Shown here piece after piece: positions 1-5,725 of a stretch of 21,660 nucleotides of DNA. The notes beneath the pieces were generated by a model. That model was not told where the DNA came from and made no database searches. It saw only the letters and a list, made by a program, of their open reading frames with translations. The translations under genes were made by a program, and so were the position numbers. This DNA comes from a virus. The first letter of the stretch is position 1; every line of letters starts with the position of its first letter. The stretch is taken from IMG/VR virus record IMGVR_UViG_3300012920_006141, positions 1 to 21,660 of that record; one strand, 5' to 3'.

Positions 1-2
1 CA

Positions 3-185
3 GCAGCTGAAATGCAGAATGCTCAAAGAGAATATTCTTCAATGACAGGTGCAGGAGCAATGCCAACCGTTGTTAATAATATTGTAGATAATAGTTCAAG
101 ACAGACTTCTAATATGCAAAACCGGAGCAGCTTTACAGCTCCTCCGGTTACTGTTGACGCTAGTATGCCAGTTGGATTGGTTTAA
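3..185 (+). CDS. C-terminal end of a probable phage structural protein (partial)
   Basis: An open frame enters from the left edge and ends at TAA 183-185, giving about 60 residues. The segment is rich in Asn, Ser and Gln, contains VNNIVDNSSRQ, and ends in PPVTVDASMPVGLV. Asn/Ser-rich low-complexity tails of this kind occur at the ends of phage tail and tape-measure-like proteins, so a structural role is likely but not proven. The gene converges on the ssDNA-binding protein gene: the two stop codons share the palindrome TTAA at 182-185. Its last codons also contain a strong hairpin at 120-149. Confidence 0.55.
   Translation, partial: AAEMQNAQREYSSMTGAGAMPTVVNNIVDNSSRQTSNMQNRSSFTAPPVTVDASMPVGLV
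120..149 (-). terminator. Hairpin, probable terminator of the gp32 transcript inside the convergent gene
   Basis: Arms AACCGGAG-C-AGCT (120-132) and AGCT-C-CTCCGGTT (137-149) pair as a 12-bp stem with one C-C or G-G mismatch and a 4-nt loop. Read leftward the stem ends in a TTTT run (121-118). It begins 33 nt past the gp32 stop. On the plus strand no T-run follows, so it fits better as a leftward terminator. It lies within codons of the rightward gene. Confidence 0.5.
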
Positions 186-1102
186 TCGTCAGCAGCTAGT
201 TTAGCAAAGTAGCTCATAGTATCATCATCCTCTGACGCTGCTTCCGCCGTAGCTACCGCAGGTGCTGGTGCACTTGCTGGTGCCGAAGCTGCCGCTTTTG
301 GAAAGTCAGGGATCTCATCATCTAGTTCTAATGAGGCTTCTTGCTTCTGAGTACGTGGTGCACTCTCTCCAAGAACCAAAGCCAAACGAGCTTTCAACTC
401 ATCATAGGTCTTATAGTTAGTTGGATCAGTCCACTCAGTTAGATCGTACTGCTTGTTGTACAATGCTTCTAGTTCTTCATCACTACCAGGCAATGCTGCT
501 GGTGACTTGAAGCTGGATGCATCATAATTAGGATAGCCTTCGACCTTACGAATCTTTACAGTAAAGTCTGCACCTTCCCACATATCGAATGGGTTGACAG
601 GAGTCTCATCAGGGAACTGAGGCTGCATGCTATCCATAATCTTATCGAAGATCTTTTTACCAAACCGATATAGTTTGACTTGACCTTCGTTCTCTGGGTT
701 AGATGGATCAGATACAACAAGTACGTTTGCAACATAACGTAGGTTACGTTTACGCTGACGCACAATACCTTTGTCTGATTCAATACCAGAGTTCCACATC
801 TTAGAGTTCAACTCAGATAGTGGATCCTGTTGACCAATAGAAGTCAAAGACTTCTCAATATACCATTGCCCTGTTGGTCCTTTGAAAGCATGGTCCCAAT
901 AACGAATCCAAGGTGTAGCAGCTTTGGCATCACCAGGTAGGAATCGAATCACAGCATAACCATTGCCAGCCTTGTCTCTTGTAGGCTGCCAGAAGCGAGG
1001 GTCATCTGATTGTCGGGTTTGAGTAGCACCTGTTGTTTCTTTTGCTTGCTCAACGAGCTTTGAAAGATCGGTACGGTTCTTCTTTAGTTCTGCGAATGAC
1101 AT
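182..1102 (-). CDS. gp32: T4 gp32-like single-stranded DNA-binding protein
   Basis: This is the phage replication and recombination ssDNA-binding protein (306 aa). The N-terminus MSFAELKKNRTDLSKL is the basic cooperative-binding segment. The core has the family block NVLVVSDPSNPENEGQVKLY followed by RFGKKIFDKI, matching T4 gp32 ANILVVKDPAAPENEGKV and RFGKKIWDKI. The Ala/Pro-rich linker and acidic end (EDDDTMSYFAKLAADD) match the tail that recruits replication partners. There is no cysteine at all, so the T4 zinc ligands are missing; the segment SELNSKMWNSG occupies that place. The start is set by AAGGAG 6 nt before ATG. The gene has its own promoter and a repeated leader. Confidence 0.96.
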   Translation of the reverse strand: MSFAELKKNRTDLSKLVEQAKETTGATQTRQSDDPRFWQPTRDKAGNGYAVIRFLPGDAKAATPWIRYWDHAFKGPTGQWYIEKSLTSIGQQDPLSELNSKMWNSGIESDKGIVRQRKRNLRYVANVLVVSDPSNPENEGQVKLYRFGKKIFDKIMDSMQPQFPDETPVNPFDMWEGADFTVKIRKVEGYPNYDASSFKSPAALPGSDEELEALYNKQYDLTEWTDPTNYKTYDELKARLALVLGESAPRTQKQEASLELDDEIPDFPKAAASAPASAPAPAVATAEAASEDDDTMSYFAKLAADD

Positions 1103-1129
1103 ATATGTCTCCTTGTATAAAATATGTAT

Positions 1130-1150
1130 CGTATGTTCGTATGTTCGTAT
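1130..1150 (-). repeat. Tandem 8-bp repeats in the gp32 leader
   Basis: CGTATGTT occurs twice head-to-tail (1130-1145), followed by a partial CGTAT (1146-1150). In the gp32 mRNA this reads as ACG-AACAT units in an A-rich leader with little pairing potential. In T4, gp32 represses its own translation by binding an unstructured leader, so this is a candidate operator. The position is seen; the function is inferred. Confidence 0.6.
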
Positions 1151-1177
1151 TATAGCACTATTTATCGTACTAGTCTA
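1149..1177 (-). promoter_or_regulatory. Sigma70-like promoter for gp32
   Basis: The leftward strand has TAGACT (1172-1177), a 17-nt spacer and a perfect TATAAT (1149-1154). Transcription would start near 1142, giving a leader of about 40 nt before the gp32 ATG. The -35 overlaps the end of the gp33-like gene. A GATAAATA octamer lies inside the spacer. Confidence 0.55.
1159..1166 (-). promoter_or_regulatory. GATAAATA late-promoter-like octamer upstream of gp32
   Basis: GATAAATA on the leftward strand matches NATAAATA, the T4-type late promoter core (T4 consensus TATAAATA). It lies about 57 nt before the gp32 start codon and within the spacer of the sigma70-like promoter, so gp32 may be read at two stages. 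The single mismatch at the first base lowers certainty. Confidence 0.4.
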
Positions 1178-1403
1178 CAGGCAGAACATTGCCTCTAGGT
1201 AAATAATTGAGACGTCTAGCTTCGGCCTCAATTTTGTCTTCTATCACAGGCGATATGAATTTCTTTACATCGCCTGGATCCATTTGCATTCCTTCACAAA
1301 GATCGATCACTGCATCAATGTATGAGTGTTTCTTTTCCATTACATTCTTTTCGATCATCTTTGCAAACTTTGATTTAGTCAAGAATTCGTCTTCTGCTAA
1401 CAA
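1170..1403 (-). CDS. gp33: gp33-like late-transcription coactivator
   Basis: In T4, gp33 bridges RNA polymerase and the sliding clamp to activate late promoters. This 77-aa protein aligns along its body with T4 gp33: the segment SYIDAVIDLCE corresponds to SYLEATTAFLE, and FISPVIEDKIEAEARRLNYL to FIPSGIIEKIQSEAIDENLL. It is shorter than T4 gp33 (112 aa), lacking mainly N-terminal residues. The start appears to be TTG at 1403, because an in-frame stop sits just upstream and the residues FLTKSKF before the first ATG look conserved; purine-rich GGAAG precedes it. It overlaps the previous gene by 7 nt and lies next to gp32. Confidence 0.82.
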   Translation of the reverse strand: MLAEDEFLTKSKFAKMIEKNVMEKKHSYIDAVIDLCEGMQMDPGDVKKFISPVIEDKIEAEARRLNYLPRGNVLPVD

Positions 1404-1975
1404 CTTTCTTCCATTTCCTTAGTCCAGATACCCACATCAGGATACAACCAACCAACAGTACGCTTAGGTGTACCATCAGGATAGTAAGCCATGTGAGTGA
1501 CTTTGTATTGTATTTTATTCTGTCCTTGCGAACCATAACGATTGTCAAGGTACACGCCATTGCGAAGATAGGCTTCTAGGTTCTGAACATAAGTCTGTAC
1601 TTGAAGATACTTACTACGCTCCTTAGAGTCTTTAGAATCTTTCATAGACTTAATCGCAGTGAGTAGTTCTTTGTTCTCTTTAATCCAAGAGCGAACATTC
1701 TTTAGCGATAGAGGGTTATCATCAGGTAGATTACGAACATTCTCAGCAATTAGTTTATTCTGAGACGGTCCTCGATTCTCCCTTGCCTTGGCAAGACGAG
1801 CGATAGCAGCAGCTTTTTGCTCTTCAGTCATCTTGCGTTTCTTACGAACCTTTTTTATCTTAGTAGGAACATATCCTACTGCTTCCATTGCAGCTTGTTT
1901 TTTAGCTTCACGTGTAGCCTTTGCTTTTGCAACGCGGGCTGCTATTTGTTCTTTAGTCAATGGTTTGCGTGGCAT
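1397..1975 (-). CDS. Basic hypothetical protein with Lys/Arg/Ala-rich N-terminal repeats
   Basis: 192 aa, function not recognised. The first 95 residues hold two similar charged segments, LTKEQIAARVAKAKATREAKK and MTEEQKAAAIARLAKAREN, separated by KIKKVRKKRK. They look like short helical, possibly nucleic-acid-binding elements. The C-terminal half is a more ordinary globular sequence ending near GWLYPDVGIWTKEME. The start is set by AAGGAG 7 nt before ATG. It is the first gene after the sigma70-like promoter at 2004-2032 and overlaps the gp33-like gene, so the two are probably co-expressed. Confidence 0.75.
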   Translation of the reverse strand: MPRKPLTKEQIAARVAKAKATREAKKQAAMEAVGYVPTKIKKVRKKRKMTEEQKAAAIARLAKARENRGPSQNKLIAENVRNLPDDNPLSLKNVRSWIKENKELLTAIKSMKDSKDSKERSKYLQVQTYVQNLEAYLRNGVYLDNRYGSQGQNKIQYKVTHMAYYPDGTPKRTVGWLYPDVGIWTKEMEESC

Positions 1976-2003
1976 AGAGTCACTCCTTCATAATGTATAA
2001 ACT

Positions 2004-2032
2004 ATTATCGCACCTTTTTAAAATAAAGTCAA
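2004..2032 (-). promoter_or_regulatory. Sigma70-like promoter, copy A of the TAACTGTTGACTTTA family
   Basis: TTGACT (2027-2032), a 17-nt spacer and GATAAT (2004-2009) preceded by TGC (extended -10). The conserved block TAACTGTTGACTTTA also occurs at the promoters near 4201 and 13225. The TAA at its upstream end is the stop codon of the 66-aa gene. It drives 1975 leftward. Confidence 0.8.
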
Positions 2033-2035
2033 CAG

Positions 2036-2236
2036 TTAATTTTCATCAAGTGGAATTATTTCTATCTCGCCATCGATTTTTCTCGACCGAACAAAGTTAT
2101 TTTCAACAAGATATGTAATTGTGTCTTCAATCACAATATCTCTATCTCTCATTGTCCAAAACTTTCCAATCATAAAAGCAGCGCCAGAGGCTGCAGCAAA
2201 CAAAAGCCATTGAACTATCCATGTTTCAATATACAT
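2036..2236 (-). CDS. Small single-pass membrane protein, unknown function
   Basis: 66 aa. Residues about 5-27 (WIVQWLLFAAASGAAFMIGKFW) form one hydrophobic helix, followed by a charged cytoplasmic-type tail ending in EIEIIPLDEN. AAGGGAGG lies 4 nt before ATG, which supports the start. A GATAAATA octamer 25-32 nt upstream suggests late expression. No family recognised. Confidence 0.7.
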   Translation of the reverse strand: MYIETWIVQWLLFAAASGAAFMIGKFWTMRDRDIVIEDTITYLVENNFVRSRKIDGEIEIIPLDEN

Positions 2237-2260
2237 GCAGCCTCCCTTGTTACATAGGTG

Positions 2261-2268
2261 TATTTATC
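2261..2268 (-). promoter_or_regulatory. GATAAATA late-promoter-like octamer
   Basis: GATAAATA on the leftward strand, overlapping the stop codon of the WYL_2-like gene and 25 nt before the ATG of the small membrane protein gene. It is identical to the octamer upstream of gp32. It fits NATAAATA with one departure from the T4 consensus. Confidence 0.4.
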
Positions 2269-2506
2269 ACGAAAAAGAAATGACGTTTTCGACACGGAAA
2301 GATCTAAACTCTCCTTTCAATGTATCAAAAGCTCGAATCACTTCTTGATTCTTTTGACGCTCAGTTCCTTTCATAGGAGGTAGTACTTTCTCGATCAGCG
2401 TACATTGCATGTCACGCTCTTCACCATTTACCTTTTTAAAGATAACACGGCAAACACGTTTCTGTAGTTCGCCAATCATATAATCACGAGTCAGTTCTTC
2501 AGTCAT
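2267..2506 (-). CDS. WYL_2/SH3-barrel-like phage protein (formerly DUF2693 type)
   Basis: 79 aa from the chosen ATG. The pattern VCRVIFKKVNGEERDMQCTL, then VLPP, then EVIRAFDTLKGEFRSFRVENV matches a small beta-barrel family common in T4-like marine phages (WYL_2), in which a two-strand hairpin is followed by W/F-R-S-F-R. Its biochemical role is unknown. AGGTGATG lies about 9 nt before the ATG at 2506, favouring it over the GTG at 2518. The start overlaps the upstream gene by 8 nt. Confidence 0.72.
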   Translation of the reverse strand: MTEELTRDYMIGELQKRVCRVIFKKVNGEERDMQCTLIEKVLPPMKGTERQKNQEVIRAFDTLKGEFRSFRVENVISFS

Positions 2507-2795
2507 TTTTATCATCACCTGTTAAATTTAAAGTTGTTAGAGTAATGTTCTCTTTGTTAAGAATAGTATGATCAGACATACTTTCAATATCGAAGAGAGA
2601 TGGATCAGTAGTAATTGTTACATCAGTCATAGCATCTGTATCAATCATAGTACCAGCTTCCATCGTCACGCCTTCAGGTAATTCTAAACCATGCATAGGA
2701 TCGTTTAGAATCATTTCAATCTCAGATAGACGATCCATAATCTGGTTAATACCAGCCATGAGATCGTCCATAGTAGTTACTTTAGTCTCAGCCAT
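2499..2795 (-). CDS. Acidic hypothetical protein with N-terminal helix
   Basis: 98 aa, not recognised. The N-terminal part, DDLMAGINQIMDRLSEIEMIL, is a likely coiled coil. The rest is Met/Thr/Asp-rich and probably extended (MIDTDAMTDVTITTDPS). A strong GAGGAG 5 nt before ATG 2795 decides this start. An ATG at 2864 would add 23 residues but has a weak ribosome site and overlaps the previous gene by 14 nt. Confidence 0.6.
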   Translation of the reverse strand: MAETKVTTMDDLMAGINQIMDRLSEIEMILNDPMHGLELPEGVTMEAGTMIDTDAMTDVTITTDPSLFDIESMSDHTILNKENITLTTLNLTGDDKND

Positions 2796-2850
2796 AGGAG
2801 CTCCTCTATTGACAGCTTCCCAACATGGGTAGCCTTTTTCAAATACTGGT

Positions 2851-3051
2851 TCAATCCCAGTCATTATCAAACCTAGTTGTTTCTCTATAGGTCTCACCAT
2901 AATACTTATCAGCGTACTTAGATGCATCAGTATAGAAGAAATCCTCATTACGTAGAGGTGAGTTCTCCGTCCGACGAGCAACACGTTGCTTATGTTGCTT
3001 CTTCATGAACTTATCATGTTCTTTTTTCAATTCAGTTACGAATGTATTCAT
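2851..3051 (-). CDS. Small basic hypothetical protein
   Basis: 66 aa, not recognised. It has a highly charged N-terminal helix (ELKKEHDKFMKKQHKQRVARR) followed by a Tyr/Asp-rich C-terminal half (FFYTDASKYADKYYGETYRE). The start overlaps the preceding gene by 20 nt. It belongs to the run of small genes behind the promoter at 4201-4229. Confidence 0.6.
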   Translation of the reverse strand: MNTFVTELKKEHDKFMKKQHKQRVARRTENSPLRNEDFFYTDASKYADKYYGETYRETTRFDNDWD

Positions 3052-3223
3052 ACCAACCGTTCTCCTTCAATTTCTTTTCAAACATTATCTTCTCTTCTAA
3101 CGATAATGTCAACTCTGTTTTTTTACAACCATTGTTGAATTCACGAATTGTGAATCCAGATCCCCAACTACTACACAAACTATATGTTTTACTATCACCA
3201 AACTTTTCGTGACGGTATATCAT
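3032..3223 (-). CDS. Small hypothetical protein
   Basis: 63 aa, not recognised. The body alternates beta-like stretches (YSLCSSWGSGFTIREF) with a C-terminal helix (SLEEKIMFEKKLKENGW). The ATG overlaps the stop of the previous gene as TAATG, and AAGGAG lies 5 nt upstream, so this start is preferred to the GTG two codons earlier. Confidence 0.62.
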   Translation of the reverse strand: MIYRHEKFGDSKTYSLCSSWGSGFTIREFNNGCKKTELTLSLEEKIMFEKKLKENGWYEYIRN

Positions 3224-3438
3224 TACCACTCCTTTCGATCAGTTTCATTATTGTAACCATACGTGTATTCTGTAATTTGGTCAACAGTCATGTCAACTTT
3301 CTCAACTCTTTTACCAATATAGGTACCTTCTGGCCAATAATGAGGATCAAATGGACGACCGTAGTAACGATCAGAGGAGCCCCTATCCATAGGACCTCCA
3401 TGTTTAGCATCATATATCTTATCATAGAAATCTGGCAT
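3223..3438 (-). CDS. Conserved small phage protein (GGPMDRGSSDRYYGRPFDPH motif)
   Basis: 71 aa. The central motif GGPMDRGSSDRYYGRPFDPH followed by a Tyr/Gly-rich C-terminus resembles short proteins I remember from many T4-like marine phages, where the RGSADxYY-type motif recurs. No function is established. GGAGG 7 nt before ATG supports the start, which overlaps the previous stop as TAATG. Confidence 0.68.
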   Translation of the reverse strand: MPDFYDKIYDAKHGGPMDRGSSDRYYGRPFDPHYWPEGTYIGKRVEKVDMTVDQITEYTYGYNNETDRKEW

Positions 3439-3845
3439 TACGCAGCCTCCATTTCTTCAAACTCAACTATGTCCATAAGCTCTTTTGTAAGAGCTTTGCC
3501 ATATTCGTAAGCGAAAGAGCTTAGAAGTCCTTGCTCCCAAACAAAATGCTCAACACTCTGTTCGTGATAAAACTTCTCATTAGCAGTAATCCAACGAAGA
3601 GCTGTCTTACGATCACCAGCACCAATCTTGATCACATCCTCGACACGATCTTCCCATCTGATGATTGCTTCTTTAGCAAGCTGACGAGCATCAGCTTCCT
3701 GTTGATCTAGATAGTCCACTAGATCATCCCAGATCTTTTGCTTCTCATCATCAGAAGCTTCATAGTATCTGTGATAACGAGGACGGAAACCATATGCGTC
3801 CTTGTGTAGATCAGAAAAAAGGTTATCTTCAAATGTATAAGTCAT
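3438..3845 (-). CDS. Conserved hypothetical phage protein
   Basis: 135 aa. The N-terminal block TFEDNLFSDLHKDAYGFRPR is recurrent in tailed-phage proteins of unknown role. The remainder is helical and acidic, with a conserved-looking end FAYEYGKALTKELMDIVEF. There is no membrane segment or catalytic motif. The start overlaps the previous stop as TAATG and has GAGG 7 nt upstream. Confidence 0.72.
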   Translation of the reverse strand: MTYTFEDNLFSDLHKDAYGFRPRYHRYYEASDDEKQKIWDDLVDYLDQQEADARQLAKEAIIRWEDRVEDVIKIGAGDRKTALRWITANEKFYHEQSVEHFVWEQGLLSSFAYEYGKALTKELMDIVEFEEMEAA

Positions 3846-4174
3846 TATGCTTCCTCTCTTGCAGGTACTTCTTCAAAACCAATCATTGCGCAATCATAAA
3901 CAGAACCACTGTTGATGTAAAAACGATCACCCATCATTGAAGATCTAAGACCAAAAGTTTTTCCACCACGTACTGGAAGCTCACCAACAATTACAACATT
4001 TTCGTTCTTGTCAGCAACACCTTCAGGATGGCTCCAGCTATCAGCAATGTTCTGAGTCCAACGGTAAGCATACTCACATGCTTCTTTCTCATCAGTAATA
4101 CCTTCAGCAAAAACTTCAGCAACTCTTGTGTAACCGTTTCCTTCAAAATCTTTATGATAAACTGTAACTTTCAT
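3845..4174 (-). CDS. Conserved hypothetical phage protein, first gene after promoter B
   Basis: 109 aa, function unknown. It opens with a beta strand (MKVTVYHKDFEGNGYTRVAEV), then a helix (DEKEACEYAYRWTQNI). A short segment, ENVVIVGELPVRGGKTFGLR, ends in GGKT but does not look like a real P-loop. AAGGAG 7 nt before ATG supports the start. It is the first gene of the leftward run that starts at the promoter at 4201-4229. Confidence 0.7.
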   Translation of the reverse strand: MKVTVYHKDFEGNGYTRVAEVFAEGITDEKEACEYAYRWTQNIADSWSHPEGVADKNENVVIVGELPVRGGKTFGLRSSMMGDRFYINSGSVYDCAMIGFEEVPAREEA

Positions 4175-4200
4175 TTCTGATCTCCTTCATTTGATACCCC

Positions 4201-4229
4201 CTTATCGCATATAAATAACTTAAAGTCAA
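4201..4229 (-). promoter_or_regulatory. Sigma70-like promoter, copy B of the TAACTGTTGACTTTA family
   Basis: TTGACT (4224-4229), a 17-nt spacer and GATAAG (4201-4206) preceded by TGC, sharing TAACTGTTGACTTTA with copies A and C. It would drive the small genes 4174 to 2267 leftward. Its spacer contains the rightward TATAAATA late element. Confidence 0.75.
4210..4217 (+). promoter_or_regulatory. Perfect T4-type late promoter TATAAATA
   Basis: TATAAATA on the plus strand matches the T4 late consensus exactly. It lies 29 nt before the ATG of the lipoprotein hydrolase gene, giving a predicted start near 4223 and a leader of about 24 nt. It sits inside the spacer of the divergent leftward promoter. 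Confidence 0.6.
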
Positions 4230-4246
4230 CAGTTAATTTGCAAAAA

Positions 4247-4702
4247 ATGAAAAAAATATTAATTATTTTTATCTTATTATCTGGGTGTTCACCTACTGTG
4301 AATCCTACAGCTCAGCAATATTTAGGTTTGCATGAGAAGAAAAACAACGAATCGTTGTATGAGATACTTGGTGTTGACCCACTAAAGACAGAGTGGTGTG
4401 CAGCATTTGTATCTCATGTACTCAAACAAGATGGAATACCAACTGCAGAGCATCCGTTATGGTCTAGGAGTTATTTGGAGTGGGGAAAGAAAGTGAAAGA
4501 AGGTAGGAAGGGCGATCTTGTTATCTTTAAAAGAGATGGATCAGATTGGCAAGGACATGTAGGATTCTTTGTTAGTGAGACTCATTCATTCATTTTGGTT
4601 CTAGGTGGAAATCAAAACAACAAAGTTGGATACAAACTTTATCCTAAAAAGAATCTACTTGGGATTCGACGCTTTGATGGCGTCAATAGCTTGATACCGT
4701 AA
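4247..4702 (+). CDS. Lipoprotein-type CHAP/NlpC-P60-like peptidoglycan hydrolase (TIGR02594-like)
   Basis: 151 aa. A Lys-Lys then hydrophobic N-terminus ends in the lipobox LLSGC (Cys14), so it is probably exported and lipid-anchored. The rest matches the TIGR02594-type cysteine peptidase/amidase family: catalytic Cys51 in EWCAAFVSHVL, His104 in GHVGFFV, polar residue Asn122 in LVLGGNQNN, and GDLVIFKRDG between. A role in cell-wall cleavage at lysis or entry is inferred. It is the only complete rightward gene here and has its own TATAAATA late promoter. No clear ribosome site precedes the ATG. A TTG at 4238 would add three residues. The 3' end overlaps the convergent gene by 48 nt. Confidence 0.82.
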   Translation: MKKILIIFILLSGCSPTVNPTAQQYLGLHEKKNNESLYEILGVDPLKTEWCAAFVSHVLKQDGIPTAEHPLWSRSYLEWGKKVKEGRKGDLVIFKRDGSDWQGHVGFFVSETHSFILVLGGNQNNKVGYKLYPKKNLLGIRRFDGVNSLIP

Positions 4703-5725
4703 CTTACCAACCTCTTCTGCAATACTACCATTTCCAATATTTGCATCTGACTTCATGTCATTAACTTTTTGCTGATCAGCAATAGTTTTAGCTGCCATGT
4801 GATCACTATGATCTGGAGTCTGATATTCATAAAACTTTTTGTACCAATTGTCCCAAAAGTCTTCGCCTGTTTCGAGAGCTATTTCCATAGCTTTGATAAT
4901 ATGTCTTGGCTGCTTGGTATCCATTGTAGTTGTAACCGTACCATTACAAACAACACCATTTCTTGATATGATATGTTGATTAGGATGTGTTCCAACATGA
5001 TGAAAGATATTAGTTTTAAAGTACCAATTATCCATTCCAACTTCTTGAATATAATCAGCAGATGGTTGACCCATACCAATTGTAGGAACGCGAGCAAGAG
5101 CAGACATAAAGTATGATGCACCACTATATGAAAAGTGCATTCGAGCACCTAACATTGTTCGATACATCTGTTCATATGGCATTGCATATGATACTTCTTT
5201 TACTTTCAATCCGTGATGCTTTGCTTCTTTGTATACTTTTTCCATACATCGAGATAACTTATCTGTACTCCATGTAGATACTTTTAGTGGCTCAAACACT
5301 TGAAGTGATACATAATCACTTTCGATTGGTTTCCATGTTTCTTTGGTCTCCCACATATATCTGCTATACCAACCACTGTTACGAAACACTGCCATATTTG
5401 TATTTTGATATATCGAGAACTTAATTCCAGCATCAGGTTTACGCATGGTGTTGATAAACCATTCAACTCTTTCCATTGAAGTCTCTGGATCAGCGTCTTT
5501 GTATTTGTGATCGTGAGGAAAGATTATACAAACTTCATATGGATCTTTTATACTAAACTCATCATAGTTCATTTGAGCTGTACAAAAAGCATGGCTAAGT
5601 TTATCAATAACAGGTAACATAAAGTACCTTGTGTGAGCACACAATCTAATAATTAATGACTTGGAAGGATTAACAGCACGTCCATCATCTTCACAATTGA
5701 TACAAATATTTTTTATATGTCTCAT
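4655..5725 (-). CDS. Putative glycosyltransferase (GT-B-like), low certainty
   Basis: 356 aa. The middle contains YRTMLGARMHFSYSGASYF then ALARVPTIGMGQP, which resembles the C-terminal nucleotide-sugar side of heptosyltransferase/GT-B enzymes, where a sensed Ser/Gly loop precedes a hydrophobic strand ending in G-x-P. An N-terminal strand-helix pattern is also present. No decisive catalytic residue can be named. It shares an ATGA overlap with the 2OG oxygenase upstream and is the last gene of the leftward glycan-chemistry block. Its 3' 48 nt overlap the hydrolase gene on the other strand. Confidence 0.5.
   Translation of the reverse strand: MRHIKNICINCEDDGRAVNPSKSLIIRLCAHTRYFMLPVIDKLSHAFCTAQMNYDEFSIKDPYEVCIIFPHDHKYKDADPETSMERVEWFINTMRKPDAGIKFSIYQNTNMAVFRNSGWYSRYMWETKETWKPIESDYVSLQVFEPLKVSTWSTDKLSRCMEKVYKEAKHHGLKVKEVSYAMPYEQMYRTMLGARMHFSYSGASYFMSALARVPTIGMGQPSADYIQEVGMDNWYFKTNIFHHVGTHPNQHIISRNGVVCNGTVTTTMDTKQPRHIIKAMEIALETGEDFWDNWYKKFYEYQTPDHSDHMAAKTIADQQKVNDMKSDANIGNGSIAEEVGKLRYQAIDAIKASNPK

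Noticed and set aside
2499-2984. The full 161-aa frame as the real gene
   Set aside because: Its first 40 residues run through the opposite reading of the 66-aa gene; a strong GAGGAG ribosome site marks ATG 2795.
3265-3310. Another TGTTGAC promoter-like sequence (ACTGTTGACC, then TATGGT 17 nt on)
   Set aside because: It is within the 71-aa gene, lacks the TTTA extension and the full 15-nt block, and no gene starts at a suitable distance.
3845-4174. GGKT as a Walker A motif in the 109-aa protein
   Set aside because: No GxxxxGK[ST] pattern precedes it, and there is no Walker B; the match is too short.
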